From positions 18,009 through 82,008 of the forward strand of contig NZ_JAUFPN010000042.1 of the NCBI RefSeq assembly GCF_030409335.1: a stretch of DNA of 64,000 nucleotides, written 5' to 3'. This document shows positions 25,885 through 33,690 of the stretch, piece after piece. The position numbers and the translations under genes were made by a program. The stretch's first letter is position 1. The number at the start of each line of letters is the position of its first letter. Source of the DNA: Paeniroseomonas aquatica. Its GTDB lineage: Bacteria; Pseudomonadota; Alphaproteobacteria; Acetobacterales; Acetobacteraceae. Under the pieces are notes generated by a model that saw only the letters and a list, made by a program, of their open reading frames with translations, searched no databases and was not told the DNA's origin.

Positions 25885-27015
25885 TCACAGCACCTGCAGC
25901 AGCCCGGCGATCAGCTTCGCCCGCGGCACCAGGCTGTCGAGCAGCAGGTGCTCCTCCAGCGTATGGCCGCCCGCGCCCTGCACGCCGAGCCCGTCGAGCG
26001 TCGGGATGCCCATGGCCCCGGTGAAATTGCCGTCCGAGCCGCCGCCCGCGCTCTGCGGGTTGATGTCGAAGCCGATGCTCCGGGCGATGGTCCGCGCCAC
26101 GCCGTAGAGCTCCATGCCCCGGGCGTCCGGCTCCCAGACCGGCCGGGTCACGCCGCGCTTCACCTCGAGCTGCACGTCGTTGCCGGTGGGCCGCAACGAC
26201 AGCATGGTCTCGACCGCGGCATCGAGGTCCTCCTGGCGCTTGGCCATGGACAGGCTCTCGGCATCGCAGTGGGTCGCCACGCAATTCACCCATTGCCCGC
26301 CCGAGATGACGCCGACCGAATAGGTCACCGCCTCCGTGGTCAGCGCCTCGATCGCCACCACCTGGCGGCACATCTCGCGGATCGCGCTGCGGCCGTCGGC
26401 CAGCCGCGCCCCGGCGTGGCTCGGCTTGCCGGTGGCGCGCAGGTTGAAGCGGGCGATGGCATAGCGCCCGGTCACCACGCCGCCGTCCGGCCGCGCCGGC
26501 TCCGGCACCAGCACGAAGGCATGGCGCGCCGCCTCGGCCTCGATCAGGTCCCGGGTCGAGGGGCTGCCGATCTCCTCGTCGCTGGTCAGCAGCACGGTCA
26601 CCGGCCGGCTGGTGGCGATCCCGGCGCGGAGCAGCTGCCGCACCGCCTCGATGGCGATCCAGTTGCCGCCCTTCATGTCGTAGACCCCGGGGCCGTAGAC
26701 CCGGTTGCCCTCGACCCGCCAGGGCAGCGGCGCCAGCGTCCCGACCGGATGCACCGTATCGAGGTGCCCCATGATGAGGATGCCCGGGCCGGTCCCGGCA
26801 TGCGGGAAGCTCGCCCGCACGCAGGGGCCGCAGCCCATCCGCCCGGGGATGGTCTCGACCCGCGCGCCCATCAGCGCCAGGTCGCGCGCTGCGATGTCCA
26901 TCATGCGCGCGACGGCGGCGGCATCGAAGGTGGGGCTTTCGCATTCCACCCAGGCGCGCAGGCCGGGCAGCATGGCCTGAGCATCGAAGGGCAGGTCGAG
27001 GGCGGGCTGGTCCAT
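25885..27015 (-). CDS. M20 family metallopeptidase, carboxypeptidase G2/glutamate carboxypeptidase-like
   Basis: 376 residues. Zinc-site motifs: ILIMGHLDTVHPVG, the bridging aspartate in GVYDMKGGN, TSDEEIGSPSTRD with the catalytic glutamate, and AGGGSDGNFTGAMG with the late ligand region. This order and the GATGKPSHAGAR lid segment fit carboxypeptidase G2-type enzymes, which release C-terminal glutamate or act on related N-acyl amino acids. No signal peptide is visible, unlike periplasmic CPG2. GGAG lies about ten bases before the ATG at 27015. It diverges from metN. Confidence 0.88.
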   Translation of the reverse strand: MDQPALDLPFDAQAMLPGLRAWVECESPTFDAAAVARMMDIAARDLALMGARVETIPGRMGCGPCVRASFPHAGTGPGILIMGHLDTVHPVGTLAPLPWRVEGNRVYGPGVYDMKGGNWIAIEAVRQLLRAGIATSRPVTVLLTSDEEIGSPSTRDLIEAEAARHAFVLVPEPARPDGGVVTGRYAIARFNLRATGKPSHAGARLADGRSAIREMCRQVVAIEALTTEAVTYSVGVISGGQWVNCVATHCDAESLSMAKRQEDLDAAVETMLSLRPTGNDVQLEVKRGVTRPVWEPDARGMELYGVARTIARSIGFDINPQSAGGGSDGNFTGAMGIPTLDGLGVQGAGGHTLEEHLLLDSLVPRAKLIAGLLQVL

Positions 27016-27197
27016 GGTCGGTCGGCTCCGGAGCTTCGCGGCCAGCCTGCGGCCCCGATGGCCGCCCGGCAAGCCCCGCCCGGTCACGCCAACCCGCCGC
27101 GGCGGCGCAACGGCCCGGCCCGGCAAGGCCCGGCGATGGCTGCCCCGCAGCGGGAGCACGAGACATCGCCGCGGCGCCGCGCCATATCCCCGGCATC

Positions 27198-28265
27198 ATG
27201 CACCCGCCTTCCCATCACCCGGCCGATGGCCCCGCCATCCGCCTCGCCGGCCTCCGCAAGCGCTTCGCCGCCGGCGGCGCCCCGGCGCTCGACGACGTCT
27301 CGCTCGAACTCCGCACCGGGGAGGTCTTCGGCATCGTCGGCCGCTCCGGCGCCGGCAAGTCGACCCTGATCCGGACCGTCAACCTGCTGGAACGGCCGGA
27401 TGCCGGCAGCGTCACGGTCATGGGCCGCGACCTGCTGGCACTGGACGAGGCCGGGCTGCGCGCCGCCCGGCGCGGCATCGGCATGGTCTTCCAGCACTTC
27501 AACCTGCACCACCGCCGCACCGTCGCCGAGAACATCGGCTTCCCGTTGGAGGTCGCCGGCATGCCGGCCGCCGCGCGCCGCGCCCGGGTGGCGGAGCTGC
27601 TGCCGCTGGTCGGGCTGGAGGCGAAGCGCGACGCCTTCCCGGCGCAGCTCTCGGGCGGGCAGAAGCAGCGGGTCGGCATCGCCCGGGCGCTCGCCTCGGC
27701 GCCCTCGCTGCTGCTCTGCGACGAGGCGACCAGCGCGCTCGACCCCGAGACCACCGCCGAGATCCTGGCGCTGATCCGCAGCCTGCGCGACCGGCTCGAC
27801 CTCACCGTGCTGCTCATCACCCATGAGATGGGCGTGGTGAAGGCGATCTGCGACCGCGTGGCGGTGATGGAGGCCGGGCGGATCATCGAGCAGGGCCGGG
27901 TCTTCGAGGTCTTCACCCGCCCGGCGCAGCCGACCACCCGCCGCTTCGTCGCCGAGGTGATCGGCCATGGCGTGCCGCCCGGGACGCTCGCCCGGCTGCC
28001 GCCGGCCCCGCCGGGGCAGCAGCGTCGCCTGGCCCAGGTATTGTTCCTCGGCCCGCACAGCACCCGCCCCGTCATCAGCGAGGCCAGCCGCGATTTCGGC
28101 CTCGACATCAACATCGTCTCCGGCCGGGTGGACGAGATCGCCGGCGAGCCCTTCGGGGTGATGGCGCTGGCGGTCTGTGGCGCGGCCGCGGCCATCGACG
28201 CCGCCTTCGGCTGGATGCGCGGGCTGGGGCTGGTCATCGAGGAGGACGTCGCATGGGCTGGCTGA
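27198..28265 (+). CDS. metN: Methionine ABC transporter ATP-binding protein
   Basis: 355 residues. ABC cassette with Walker A GRSGAGKST (about residue 54), Q-loop VFQHFNLHHRRTV, signature LSGGQKQRVGIARAL and Walker B LLLCDEATSALDP. The last 80 residues form the NIL ligand-binding domain (DFGLDINIVSGRVDEIAGEPFGVM) in which methionine binding inhibits uptake, diagnostic of MetN. It energises import through MetI. metI starts 13 bases before its stop. I looked for a SAM riboswitch in the 180 bases upstream and saw none. Confidence 0.95.
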   Translation: MHPPSHHPADGPAIRLAGLRKRFAAGGAPALDDVSLELRTGEVFGIVGRSGAGKSTLIRTVNLLERPDAGSVTVMGRDLLALDEAGLRAARRGIGMVFQHFNLHHRRTVAENIGFPLEVAGMPAAARRARVAELLPLVGLEAKRDAFPAQLSGGQKQRVGIARALASAPSLLLCDEATSALDPETTAEILALIRSLRDRLDLTVLLITHEMGVVKAICDRVAVMEAGRIIEQGRVFEVFTRPAQPTTRRFVAEVIGHGVPPGTLARLPPAPPGQQRRLAQVLFLGPHSTRPVISEASRDFGLDINIVSGRVDEIAGEPFGVMALAVCGAAAAIDAAFGWMRGLGLVIEEDVAWAG

Positions 28266-28915
28266 CCCCGACGATGCAGGACCTGCTGCTCGACGCCTTC
28301 TGGGAGACCCTGGTGATGGTCGGCGCCAGCGCCGCCATCGCGGTCGCCGTCGGCCTGCCCCTGGCGCTGCTGCTGCAGGTCACCGGGCGCGGCGGGCTGC
28401 GGCCGCTGCCCTGGCTGAACCGGCCGCTGGGCCTGCTGGTGAACGCCGCGCGCTCGACGCCCTTCATCATCCTGATGGTCGCCATCGTGCCCTTCACCCG
28501 GCTGGTCGCCGGCACCTCGATCGGCACCGGCGCCGCCATCGTGCCGCTGGCGCTGGCCGCCACCGCCTTCCTCGCCCGGCTGTTCGAGAATGCCCTGCGC
28601 GAGGTCGATGCCGGCGTGGTCGAGGCGGCCCGTGCCATGGGCGCCTCCCGCTGGCAGATCGTCACCAAGGTGCTGGTGCCGGAGGCGCTGCCGGGGCTGA
28701 TCGCCGCGGTCACCGTGGCGCTGGTCTCCCTCGTCGGCTTCTCCGCCATGGCAGGGGCGATCGGCGGCGGCGGGCTCGGCGACCTCGGCATCCGCTTCGG
28801 CTACCAGCGCTTCATGCCGGAGGTCATGGCGACCGTCGTGCTGATCCTGATCGTCTTCGTCCAGGGCCTGCAATCCCTCGGGGATTGGCTGGTCCGCCGC
28901 CTGTCCCACCGTTGA
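28253..28915 (+). CDS. metI: Methionine ABC transporter permease
   Basis: 220 residues with five or six membrane helices and the MetI-type coupling region EAARAMGASRWQIVTKVLVPEALPG (EAA loop). NAARSTPFIILMVAIVPFTRLV is the conserved N-terminal block of MetI. It forms the membrane pore with MetN in the inner membrane. The ATG at 28253 overlaps metN by 13 bases and is preceded by GAGGAGG. metQ follows after 13 bases. Confidence 0.94.
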   Translation: MGWLTPTMQDLLLDAFWETLVMVGASAAIAVAVGLPLALLLQVTGRGGLRPLPWLNRPLGLLVNAARSTPFIILMVAIVPFTRLVAGTSIGTGAAIVPLALAATAFLARLFENALREVDAGVVEAARAMGASRWQIVTKVLVPEALPGLIAAVTVALVSLVGFSAMAGAIGGGGLGDLGIRFGYQRFMPEVMATVVLILIVFVQGLQSLGDWLVRRLSHR

Positions 28916-28928
28916 AGGAATGCCCCCC

Positions 28929-29732
28929 ATGATCGAGCGACGCCCCCTGCTGCTCGCCGCCCTCGCCGCCGCGGCCCCTGCTACCGCCCGCGCCCAGGAG
29001 ATCGGCACCGCCCAGCGGCCGCTGCGCATCGGCGTCACCGCCGGCCCGCATGCCCAGGTGATGGAGCAGGTGCGCACGCTCGCGGCGCGTGACGGGCTGG
29101 TGCTGCGGATCATCGAGTTCCAGGACTACATCCAGCCCAATGCGGCGCTGGCGGCCGGCGACCTCGATGCCAACAGCTACCAGCACCAGCCCTTCCTCGA
29201 CCAGCAGGTGCGCGACCGCAACCTGCCGCTGGTGGCCGTGGCCCGGACGCTGACCTTCCCGCTCGGGGTCTATTCACGCCAGCACAAGACCCTCGCCGAC
29301 GTCCCCGCCGGCAGCCGCATCGCCATCCCGAACGACCCGACCAACGGTGGCCGCGCGCTGGTGCTGCTGGCCGGGGCCGGCGCCTTCACCCTGCGCCCGG
29401 GCGCCGACTTCCGGGCGACGGTCGCCGACATCGCGGCCAACCCGCGCCGGCTGCGCGTCATCGAGCTGGACGCCGCGCAGCTGCCGCGGGCCCTGGACGA
29501 GGTCGCGGCGGCCACCATCAACTCGAACTTCGCCCTGCCGGCCGGGCTGAACCCGACGCGCGACGCCATCGCGCTGGAGAGCGCCGACAGCCCCTATGCC
29601 AACCTGATCGCGGTGCGCCGGCAGGACCGCGAGGCGGCCTGGGTGGCGCGCCTGGTCGCCGCCTACCAGTCCCCGGCGATCAAGGAATTCGTCGCCACCA
29701 CCTTCCAGGGCGCGGTGCTGCCGGCCTTCTGA
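28929..29732 (+). CDS. metQ: Methionine-binding protein MetQ/NlpA family
   Basis: 267 residues. A signal peptide (PLLLAALAAAAPATARAQ) precedes the NlpA/MetQ fold: LRIGVTAGPHAQVMEQV, LDANSYQHQPFLDQQ, AIPNDPTNGGRALVLLAGAG, ELDAAQLPRAL and SADSPYANLIAVR. It binds methionine or a related compound in the periplasm for MetNI. MetQ is usually a lipoprotein, but no lipobox cysteine is present, so this one is probably soluble. I use the ATG at 28929 because GAAGGA lies eight bases upstream; the ATG nine bases earlier has none. Confidence 0.92.
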   Translation: MIERRPLLLAALAAAAPATARAQEIGTAQRPLRIGVTAGPHAQVMEQVRTLAARDGLVLRIIEFQDYIQPNAALAAGDLDANSYQHQPFLDQQVRDRNLPLVAVARTLTFPLGVYSRQHKTLADVPAGSRIAIPNDPTNGGRALVLLAGAGAFTLRPGADFRATVADIAANPRRLRVIELDAAQLPRALDEVAAATINSNFALPAGLNPTRDAIALESADSPYANLIAVRRQDREAAWVARLVAAYQSPAIKEFVATTFQGAVLPAF

Positions 29733-29737
29733 GGCCC

Positions 29738-29768
29738 GGCGGTCGCCCGGCGCCGCCGGGCGACCGCC
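29738..29768 (+). terminator. Hairpin after metQ
   Basis: Perfect 14-bp stem (GGCGGTCGCCCGGC and its complement) with a 3-base loop, five bases after the metQ stop. It is followed by ACAAAACC rather than a T-tract, so it may stabilise the metNIQ mRNA or act as a partial terminator before the TauD-like gene. Confidence 0.6.
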
Positions 29769-29818
29769 ACAAAACCAGCCGTATGACAGCCCCGGCACTT
29801 CTGCTTAGATTCAACGCC

Positions 29819-30802
29819 ATGACCCTTCCCCCGACTCCTCCGGAGGCCTCGCCGCGGCCGGGACCGTCCCATGGCGTGCCGCCCCGCCTCGTCCCCCAGG
29901 CCGGTCCCGCGGCCTGGACCGGCAGCGCCCTGACTCCGGCCGACTGGATGCTCCCGGTCGGCGCCGAGGTCGCCGCCGAGCTGGCCGGCGGCGGCCCCGA
30001 CGCCGCGGCGGCGCCGCTGCTCGCCGCGCTGATGCGCCAGGTGGCCGAGCGGCTCGAGCATGGCCTCGGCTTCTGCCTGCTGCGCGGCCTCAACCTCGAC
30101 CGGCTGGCCGACCCGGATTCGTCGCTGCTCACCCTCGGCGGCCTGCTCGGCACGCCGCTGCCGCAGGATGGCGCCGGCACGCTGGTCGGGCGCCTCGCCG
30201 GGCCCGGCGCCAGCGCCACGGCGCCCGCCCGCTTCCACGCCGATCCGGCCGATGCCACCGCCCTGCTGTGCCTGCAGCAGCCGCGCGAGGGCGGCACGGT
30301 GACCCTCGTCTCGGCCCCGGCGCTGCACAACGCGCTGCTGAAGGCCGACCGCGCCAGCCTGACCCTGCTGCACCGGGACTGGCCGCATGGCGACCTGGCG
30401 GCGCCGGCCCTACTGCCGGTCTTCAGCACCGCCAGCGGCGCCTTCGTCGGCCGCTACGACCGGGACTCGATGGTGGCCGCCGCCTTGGACCCGGCGCAGG
30501 AGGCCGCGCTTGCGGTCCTCGATGCCGCCGCCGCGGCGCCCGGCCAGGCGCTCTCGATCCCGCTGCACACCGGCGACCTGCTGTTCCACAACCCGCACCT
30601 GGTCTGGAAGCGCGTCAGCGCCGCCTCCGAGGCCGGCGTCCCGGAGGATCCGGCGCTGGCGGATCGGCAGCTGCTCCGCCTCTGGCTGGCCACGCCGGGC
30701 TCGCGCGACCTGCCCGAAAGCTTCCGCCAGGTCTTCCGGGAGACCGCCGCCGGGGTGCCGCGCGGCGGCATCGCGGCCGGCCCGGCCATGGTCGGGGGCT
30801 AG
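29819..30802 (+). CDS. TauD/TfdA family Fe(II)/2-oxoglutarate dioxygenase-like protein
   Basis: 327 residues. The metal ligands HxD (RFHADPADATALLCLQQ, about residue 140) and the distal histidine in GDLLFHNPHLVWKR, plus the 2-oxoglutarate-binding arginine in LLRLWLATPGSR, match the TauD/TfdA/gamma-butyrobetaine hydroxylase-like group. The substrate is unknown. The ATG at 29819 lacks a clear ribosome site; another in-frame ATG at 29783 is possible. It lies downstream of metNIQ beyond a hairpin, and the racemase-family gene follows after six bases. Confidence 0.8.
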   Translation: MTLPPTPPEASPRPGPSHGVPPRLVPQAGPAAWTGSALTPADWMLPVGAEVAAELAGGGPDAAAAPLLAALMRQVAERLEHGLGFCLLRGLNLDRLADPDSSLLTLGGLLGTPLPQDGAGTLVGRLAGPGASATAPARFHADPADATALLCLQQPREGGTVTLVSAPALHNALLKADRASLTLLHRDWPHGDLAAPALLPVFSTASGAFVGRYDRDSMVAAALDPAQEAALAVLDAAAAAPGQALSIPLHTGDLLFHNPHLVWKRVSAASEAGVPEDPALADRQLLRLWLATPGSRDLPESFRQVFRETAAGVPRGGIAAGPAMVGG

Positions 30803-30808
30803 CCGGCC

Positions 30809-31543
30809 GTGCGCATCCTGGTGGCCAATGCCAATACCACCGAGGCCATCACCGCGCTCTGCGCCGATGCCGCCCGCGCCGCGGCCAGCCTTGGCACCAC
30901 CATCATCCCGGCGACGCCGCGATTCGGCCCGGCGGTCATCGCCACCCGGGCCGAGAACATCATCGCCGGCCATGCGCTGCTGGCGCTGCTGGCCGAGCAT
31001 GCGGGGCAGGTGGACGGGGTGCTGCTCGCGGTCAGCCACGACACCGCGCTGGAGGCGGCGCGGCAGCTGCTGCCCTGCCCGGTGGTGGCGATGACCGAGG
31101 CCGCCTGCCTCACCGCCTGCCTCGCCGGCGGGCGCTTCGGCCTCGTCACCTTCGGTGCCACCGAGACCTACCGCGAGCGCATCGCCCAGCACGGGCTCTC
31201 CGTGCGCCTCGCCGGTCTGGTCGGTGTCGACGCCACGCCGCAGGAGGCGGTGCGCGACCCAGAGGGCGTGGCGGAGAAGCTCCTCGCCGGGATCGAGGCG
31301 CTGATCGCGGACGGCGCCGATGCCGTCGTCCTCGGCGGCGCCGCGCTCGCCGGGATGGCGCCGACGCTGCAGCCGCGCAGCCCGGTGCCGCTGCTGGACG
31401 GCATCGCCTGCGGCGTGCGGCTGCTCGAGATGATGGTGGCGCTGAAACTGCCCAAGCCGCGGGTCGGCAGCTTCGCGGCGCCGCAGGGCAGGGTGGTCGG
31501 TGGGGTCGAAACACCGTTGGCGGCGCTGTTGCGGGGGGCGTGA
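30809..31543 (+). CDS. Asp/Glu/hydantoin racemase superfamily protein lacking catalytic cysteines
   Basis: 244 residues. RILVANANTTEAIT, PVVAMTEAACLTACLAGGRFGLVTFGA and the duplicated alpha/beta architecture match the hydantoin/allantoin racemase group. In that group two cysteines deprotonate the substrate, one in a CxxDPGL-like segment and one in a GCAGM segment. Here the first reads AVSHDTALEAAR (serine) and the second VLGGAALAGMA (glycine). Racemisation by the standard two-base mechanism looks impossible. The start is a GTG at 30809, six bases after the dioxygenase stop, so the two are coupled. Confidence 0.82.
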   Translation: MRILVANANTTEAITALCADAARAAASLGTTIIPATPRFGPAVIATRAENIIAGHALLALLAEHAGQVDGVLLAVSHDTALEAARQLLPCPVVAMTEAACLTACLAGGRFGLVTFGATETYRERIAQHGLSVRLAGLVGVDATPQEAVRDPEGVAEKLLAGIEALIADGADAVVLGGAALAGMAPTLQPRSPVPLLDGIACGVRLLEMMVALKLPKPRVGSFAAPQGRVVGGVETPLAALLRGA

Positions 31544-31553
31544 GGGCTTGAGG

Positions 31554-31607
31554 TCGAAGGGGCGCTGCCCCTTCGAGCTACCCCGCCAAGGGCCGAAGGG
31601 CCCTTGG
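31554..31607. repeat. Pair of GC-rich hairpins at left edge of AT-rich island
   Basis: Two adjacent inverted repeats: 31554-31576 (TCGAAGGGGC-GCT-GCCCCTTCGA, 10-bp stem) and 31586-31607 (CCAAGGGCC paired with GGCCCTTGG, 4-base loop). They sit directly after the racemase-family stop. The layout resembles the interspersed palindromic elements common in Acetobacteraceae genomes (from memory) and may also end the transcript. Confidence 0.65.
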
Positions 31608-31794
31608 AACCCGGGAGTTAAGATCTATTCGTTATTTGCTTTGAGGATTTAGTAGTCACAATAGATGTTTGCTTCCATCAGAATTTCGCTTCTTAAAATA
31701 GCACAATGGCCAAATATTTCATTCGATAACCATATTGCCCTAATCTAGTTTGTTCGAAAATTCATCTTTAATCATTAGCCTAATTGGTGCGCGC

Positions 31795-31977
31795 TCATAT
31801 TTCTCTAAAATCTCTCCAGTTTTTAAAGTATACAGTTCCTTCAATCAGGTATTCCATTTTTGGACTCGGGGTTTTCTTTCCAAGCCAATATTGATAAGCC
31901 GCAGACCGAATAGTCCCGTAACTCGAAGCGAATGTGTAAAAATCTGCATCGCCCTGAAAAATATTCGAGCCTGTCAA
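31795..31977 (-). pseudogene. Short coding remnant in AT-rich island
   Basis: 60 codons beginning MTGSNIFQGDADFYTFASSY and ending VYFKNWRDFREI. The composition is protein-like (aromatics and charged residues well mixed), but no family is recognised. It lies downstream of the 108-codon frame on the same strand, and the bases between them are open in another frame (31983-32192), so the pair could be pieces of one gene broken by frameshifts. A free-standing small gene cannot be excluded. Confidence 0.3.
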
Positions 31978-32076
31978 AATGGTTATTGGCTCCGGATTTT
32001 GTCCCGTAAAACTTCCCCATGTTTTTTGAGCGGAAAATGCGTCTTCTTGTGAGCAGAACGCAAAAAAGCATGAGTT

Positions 32077-32403
32077 TCAGGACGGCGCCTTCGGTTTTGT
32101 TTCTTTTCTGAGCAATTCAAATATATCGATTTTTTCCGCGTGGCTAAACAAGCCACCAGTGAAAACACCGTTTTGATCTCGAAAAAAATCAAATCTGTGT
32201 CGACTGCTCAATGTCCAACAGTTTAAAGCTTCAGGATGCTGAACAGAAACCGACTTATATATCCCTTCGCTGCGGCGTGCTTGATCAAGGATGCACGCAT
32301 CTGCAAAGTGCCAAGCTTCAATCATGAGGCTGTCCGGTTCAAATCGGATGGACCAATATGGTAACGACACATTAGTGGCGATAGCGCATCGTGTCGATAT
32401 CAA
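32077..32403 (-). CDS. Hypothetical protein in AT-rich island
   Basis: 108 codons starting MISTRCAIATNVSLPYWSIR and including DSLMIEAWHFADACILDQ and LSSRHRFDFFRDQNGVF. It has a normal amino-acid mix and no membrane segment. I do not recognise the family. Codon and base use are unlike the neighbours, consistent with transfer. It may be the first part of a larger gene whose later part is frameshifted (see the remnant at 31795). No good ribosome site was seen. Confidence 0.4.
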   Translation of the reverse strand: MISTRCAIATNVSLPYWSIRFEPDSLMIEAWHFADACILDQARRSEGIYKSVSVQHPEALNCWTLSSRHRFDFFRDQNGVFTGGLFSHAEKIDIFELLRKETKPKAPS

Positions 32404-32555
32404 ACTATTAATTCAATCTGCAAAAATTCGGAAAGAATTGGAAAAAAAATAAAATATGATGCGTCGTGAATCTAAAATTACAAGAAATACTATTACAGTA
32501 GAAACAAAGTCAAGTTCACTACTTATCAAACTCACAAAAATAGATGAGAGGGGTT

Positions 32556-32581
32556 CGGGGAGAGAATAACTTCTCTCCCCG
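32556..32581 (-). terminator. Hairpin at right edge of AT-rich island, downstream of Bug gene
   Basis: Perfect 11-bp stem CGGGGAGAGAA-TAAC-TTCTCTCCCCG, 14 bases beyond the stop of the minus-strand Bug gene. Reading on the minus strand a T-run (ATTTTTG) follows about 15 bases later, which is further than in a classical terminator. It mirrors the hairpins at the other edge of the island. Confidence 0.6.
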
Positions 32582-32595
32582 ACCTTGCCTTTCCT

Positions 32596-33570
32596 TCAGT
32601 CCAGCCGTGCCCCCGAAATCCGCACGACCTCACTCCACTTCTTGTTCTCGGCCGCGATGAAGGCATCGAATTCCGCCGGCCCCATCGGCCGCGGCGCGCT
32701 GCCGACGTCCTTCAGCCTGGCCAGCACCGCCGGCTCCTTCAGCGCCGCCAGGATCGCCGCCGAGACCTTCTCCACCACCGGCCGCGGCGTCTTGGCCGGG
32801 GCCTGCACGCCGAACCAGGCCACCGCCTCGAAGCCCGGCACCCCGGCCTCGGCCACGGTCGGCACCTCGGGCGCGGTGAACCAGCGGTCCTTTGAGGTCA
32901 CCGCCAGCAGCCGCAGCGCGCCCGAGGCGATGTGCGGGATATAGGCCGGCAGGTTGTCCACCGCGACCTGCAGCCGCCCGGCCAGCAGCTCGGGGATGAC
33001 GTTGCCGCTGCCGCGGTAGGGCACGTGCTGCATGTCGATCTTGGCGCTGTACTTCAGCAGCTCGCCGCACATGTGGCCCGAGGTGCCGTTGCCCGGCGTG
33101 CCATAGTTGAGGTCGCCCGGCTTCGACTTGGCCAGGGCAAACAGCTCCGCCAGGGTCTTGGCCGGGACGTCCTTGTTGACCATCACGCCGTTGGCGACCT
33201 CGTTCACCAGCGCGACCGAGGTGAGGTCCTTCTCCGGGTCGTAGGGCATCCGGCTGTAGAGGTACTGGTTGATGCTGGCGGTGCCGATGGTCCCCATCAG
33301 CAGCACGTGGCCATCGGCCTCCGCCTTGGCGACGTTGTCGGCGCCGATGTTGCCGCCGGCCCCGGCGCGGTTGTCCACGACCACCGGCTGGCCCAGCATC
33401 TCGGTCAGCCGCTCGGCGATGACGCGGGCCGTCACATCCGTCGCGCCGCCGCCGGAGAAGGGCACCACCAGACGCACCGGCCGGTTCGGATAGGCGGGCT
33501 GGGCGCGCAGGATCGCGGGGGCGGCAAGCATCGGCAGGGTGCCGAGCAGCAGGCGGCGGGGTAGGGTCAT
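32596..33570 (-). CDS. Bug-family tripartite tricarboxylate transporter receptor
   Basis: 324 residues: signal peptide (RRLLLGTLPMLAAPAILRAQ), then RLVVPFSGGGATDVTARV, VDNRAGAGGNIGADNVAKAEADG, LNYGTPGNGTSGHMCGELL, MQHVPYRGSGNVIPELLAGR and EVPTVAEAGVPGFEAVAWFGVQAPA, the complete Bug signature set. It is a periplasmic receptor of unknown carboxylate or related ligand. It is the most downstream of four receptor genes in a row on this strand and is separated from the next by 120 bases, so it may have its own promoter. Confidence 0.93.
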   Translation of the reverse strand: MTLPRRLLLGTLPMLAAPAILRAQPAYPNRPVRLVVPFSGGGATDVTARVIAERLTEMLGQPVVVDNRAGAGGNIGADNVAKAEADGHVLLMGTIGTASINQYLYSRMPYDPEKDLTSVALVNEVANGVMVNKDVPAKTLAELFALAKSKPGDLNYGTPGNGTSGHMCGELLKYSAKIDMQHVPYRGSGNVIPELLAGRLQVAVDNLPAYIPHIASGALRLLAVTSKDRWFTAPEVPTVAEAGVPGFEAVAWFGVQAPAKTPRPVVEKVSAAILAALKEPAVLARLKDVGSAPRPMGPAEFDAFIAAENKKWSEVVRISGARLD

Positions 33571-33690
33571 GCGGATCTCCCGGGGTTGCCGGCGCCCTAA
33601 CGCCTGGGACCCCGTAACGCAACCCGCGCCGCCCCGTCCGGGCCCCCGGCCAACGGCTTCGTCATCGGCCGGGGCGGCCGCCGGCGTGGC

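Larger units (their letters stand above)
31608..32555. other. AT-rich island, probably acquired DNA
   Basis: About 950 bases with GC near or below 40%, against more than 70% on both sides. The change is abrupt at each edge, where GC-rich inverted repeats lie. It holds short open frames mainly on the minus strand (entries at 32077 and 31795) with ordinary low-GC codon use, plus stretches such as 32404-32550 with no frame at all. No transposase, integrase, tRNA or obvious direct-repeat target duplication was seen. It looks like a remnant of transferred DNA. Confidence 0.75.

Noticed and set aside
27016..27197. SAM riboswitch upstream of metN
   Set aside because: No recognisable SAM-I or SAM-II core could be aligned by eye in the short GC-rich leader.
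31750..32052. 100-codon plus-strand frame in the AT-rich island
   Set aside because: It is antisense to the more protein-like minus-strand frames, has an irregular composition and no ribosome site.
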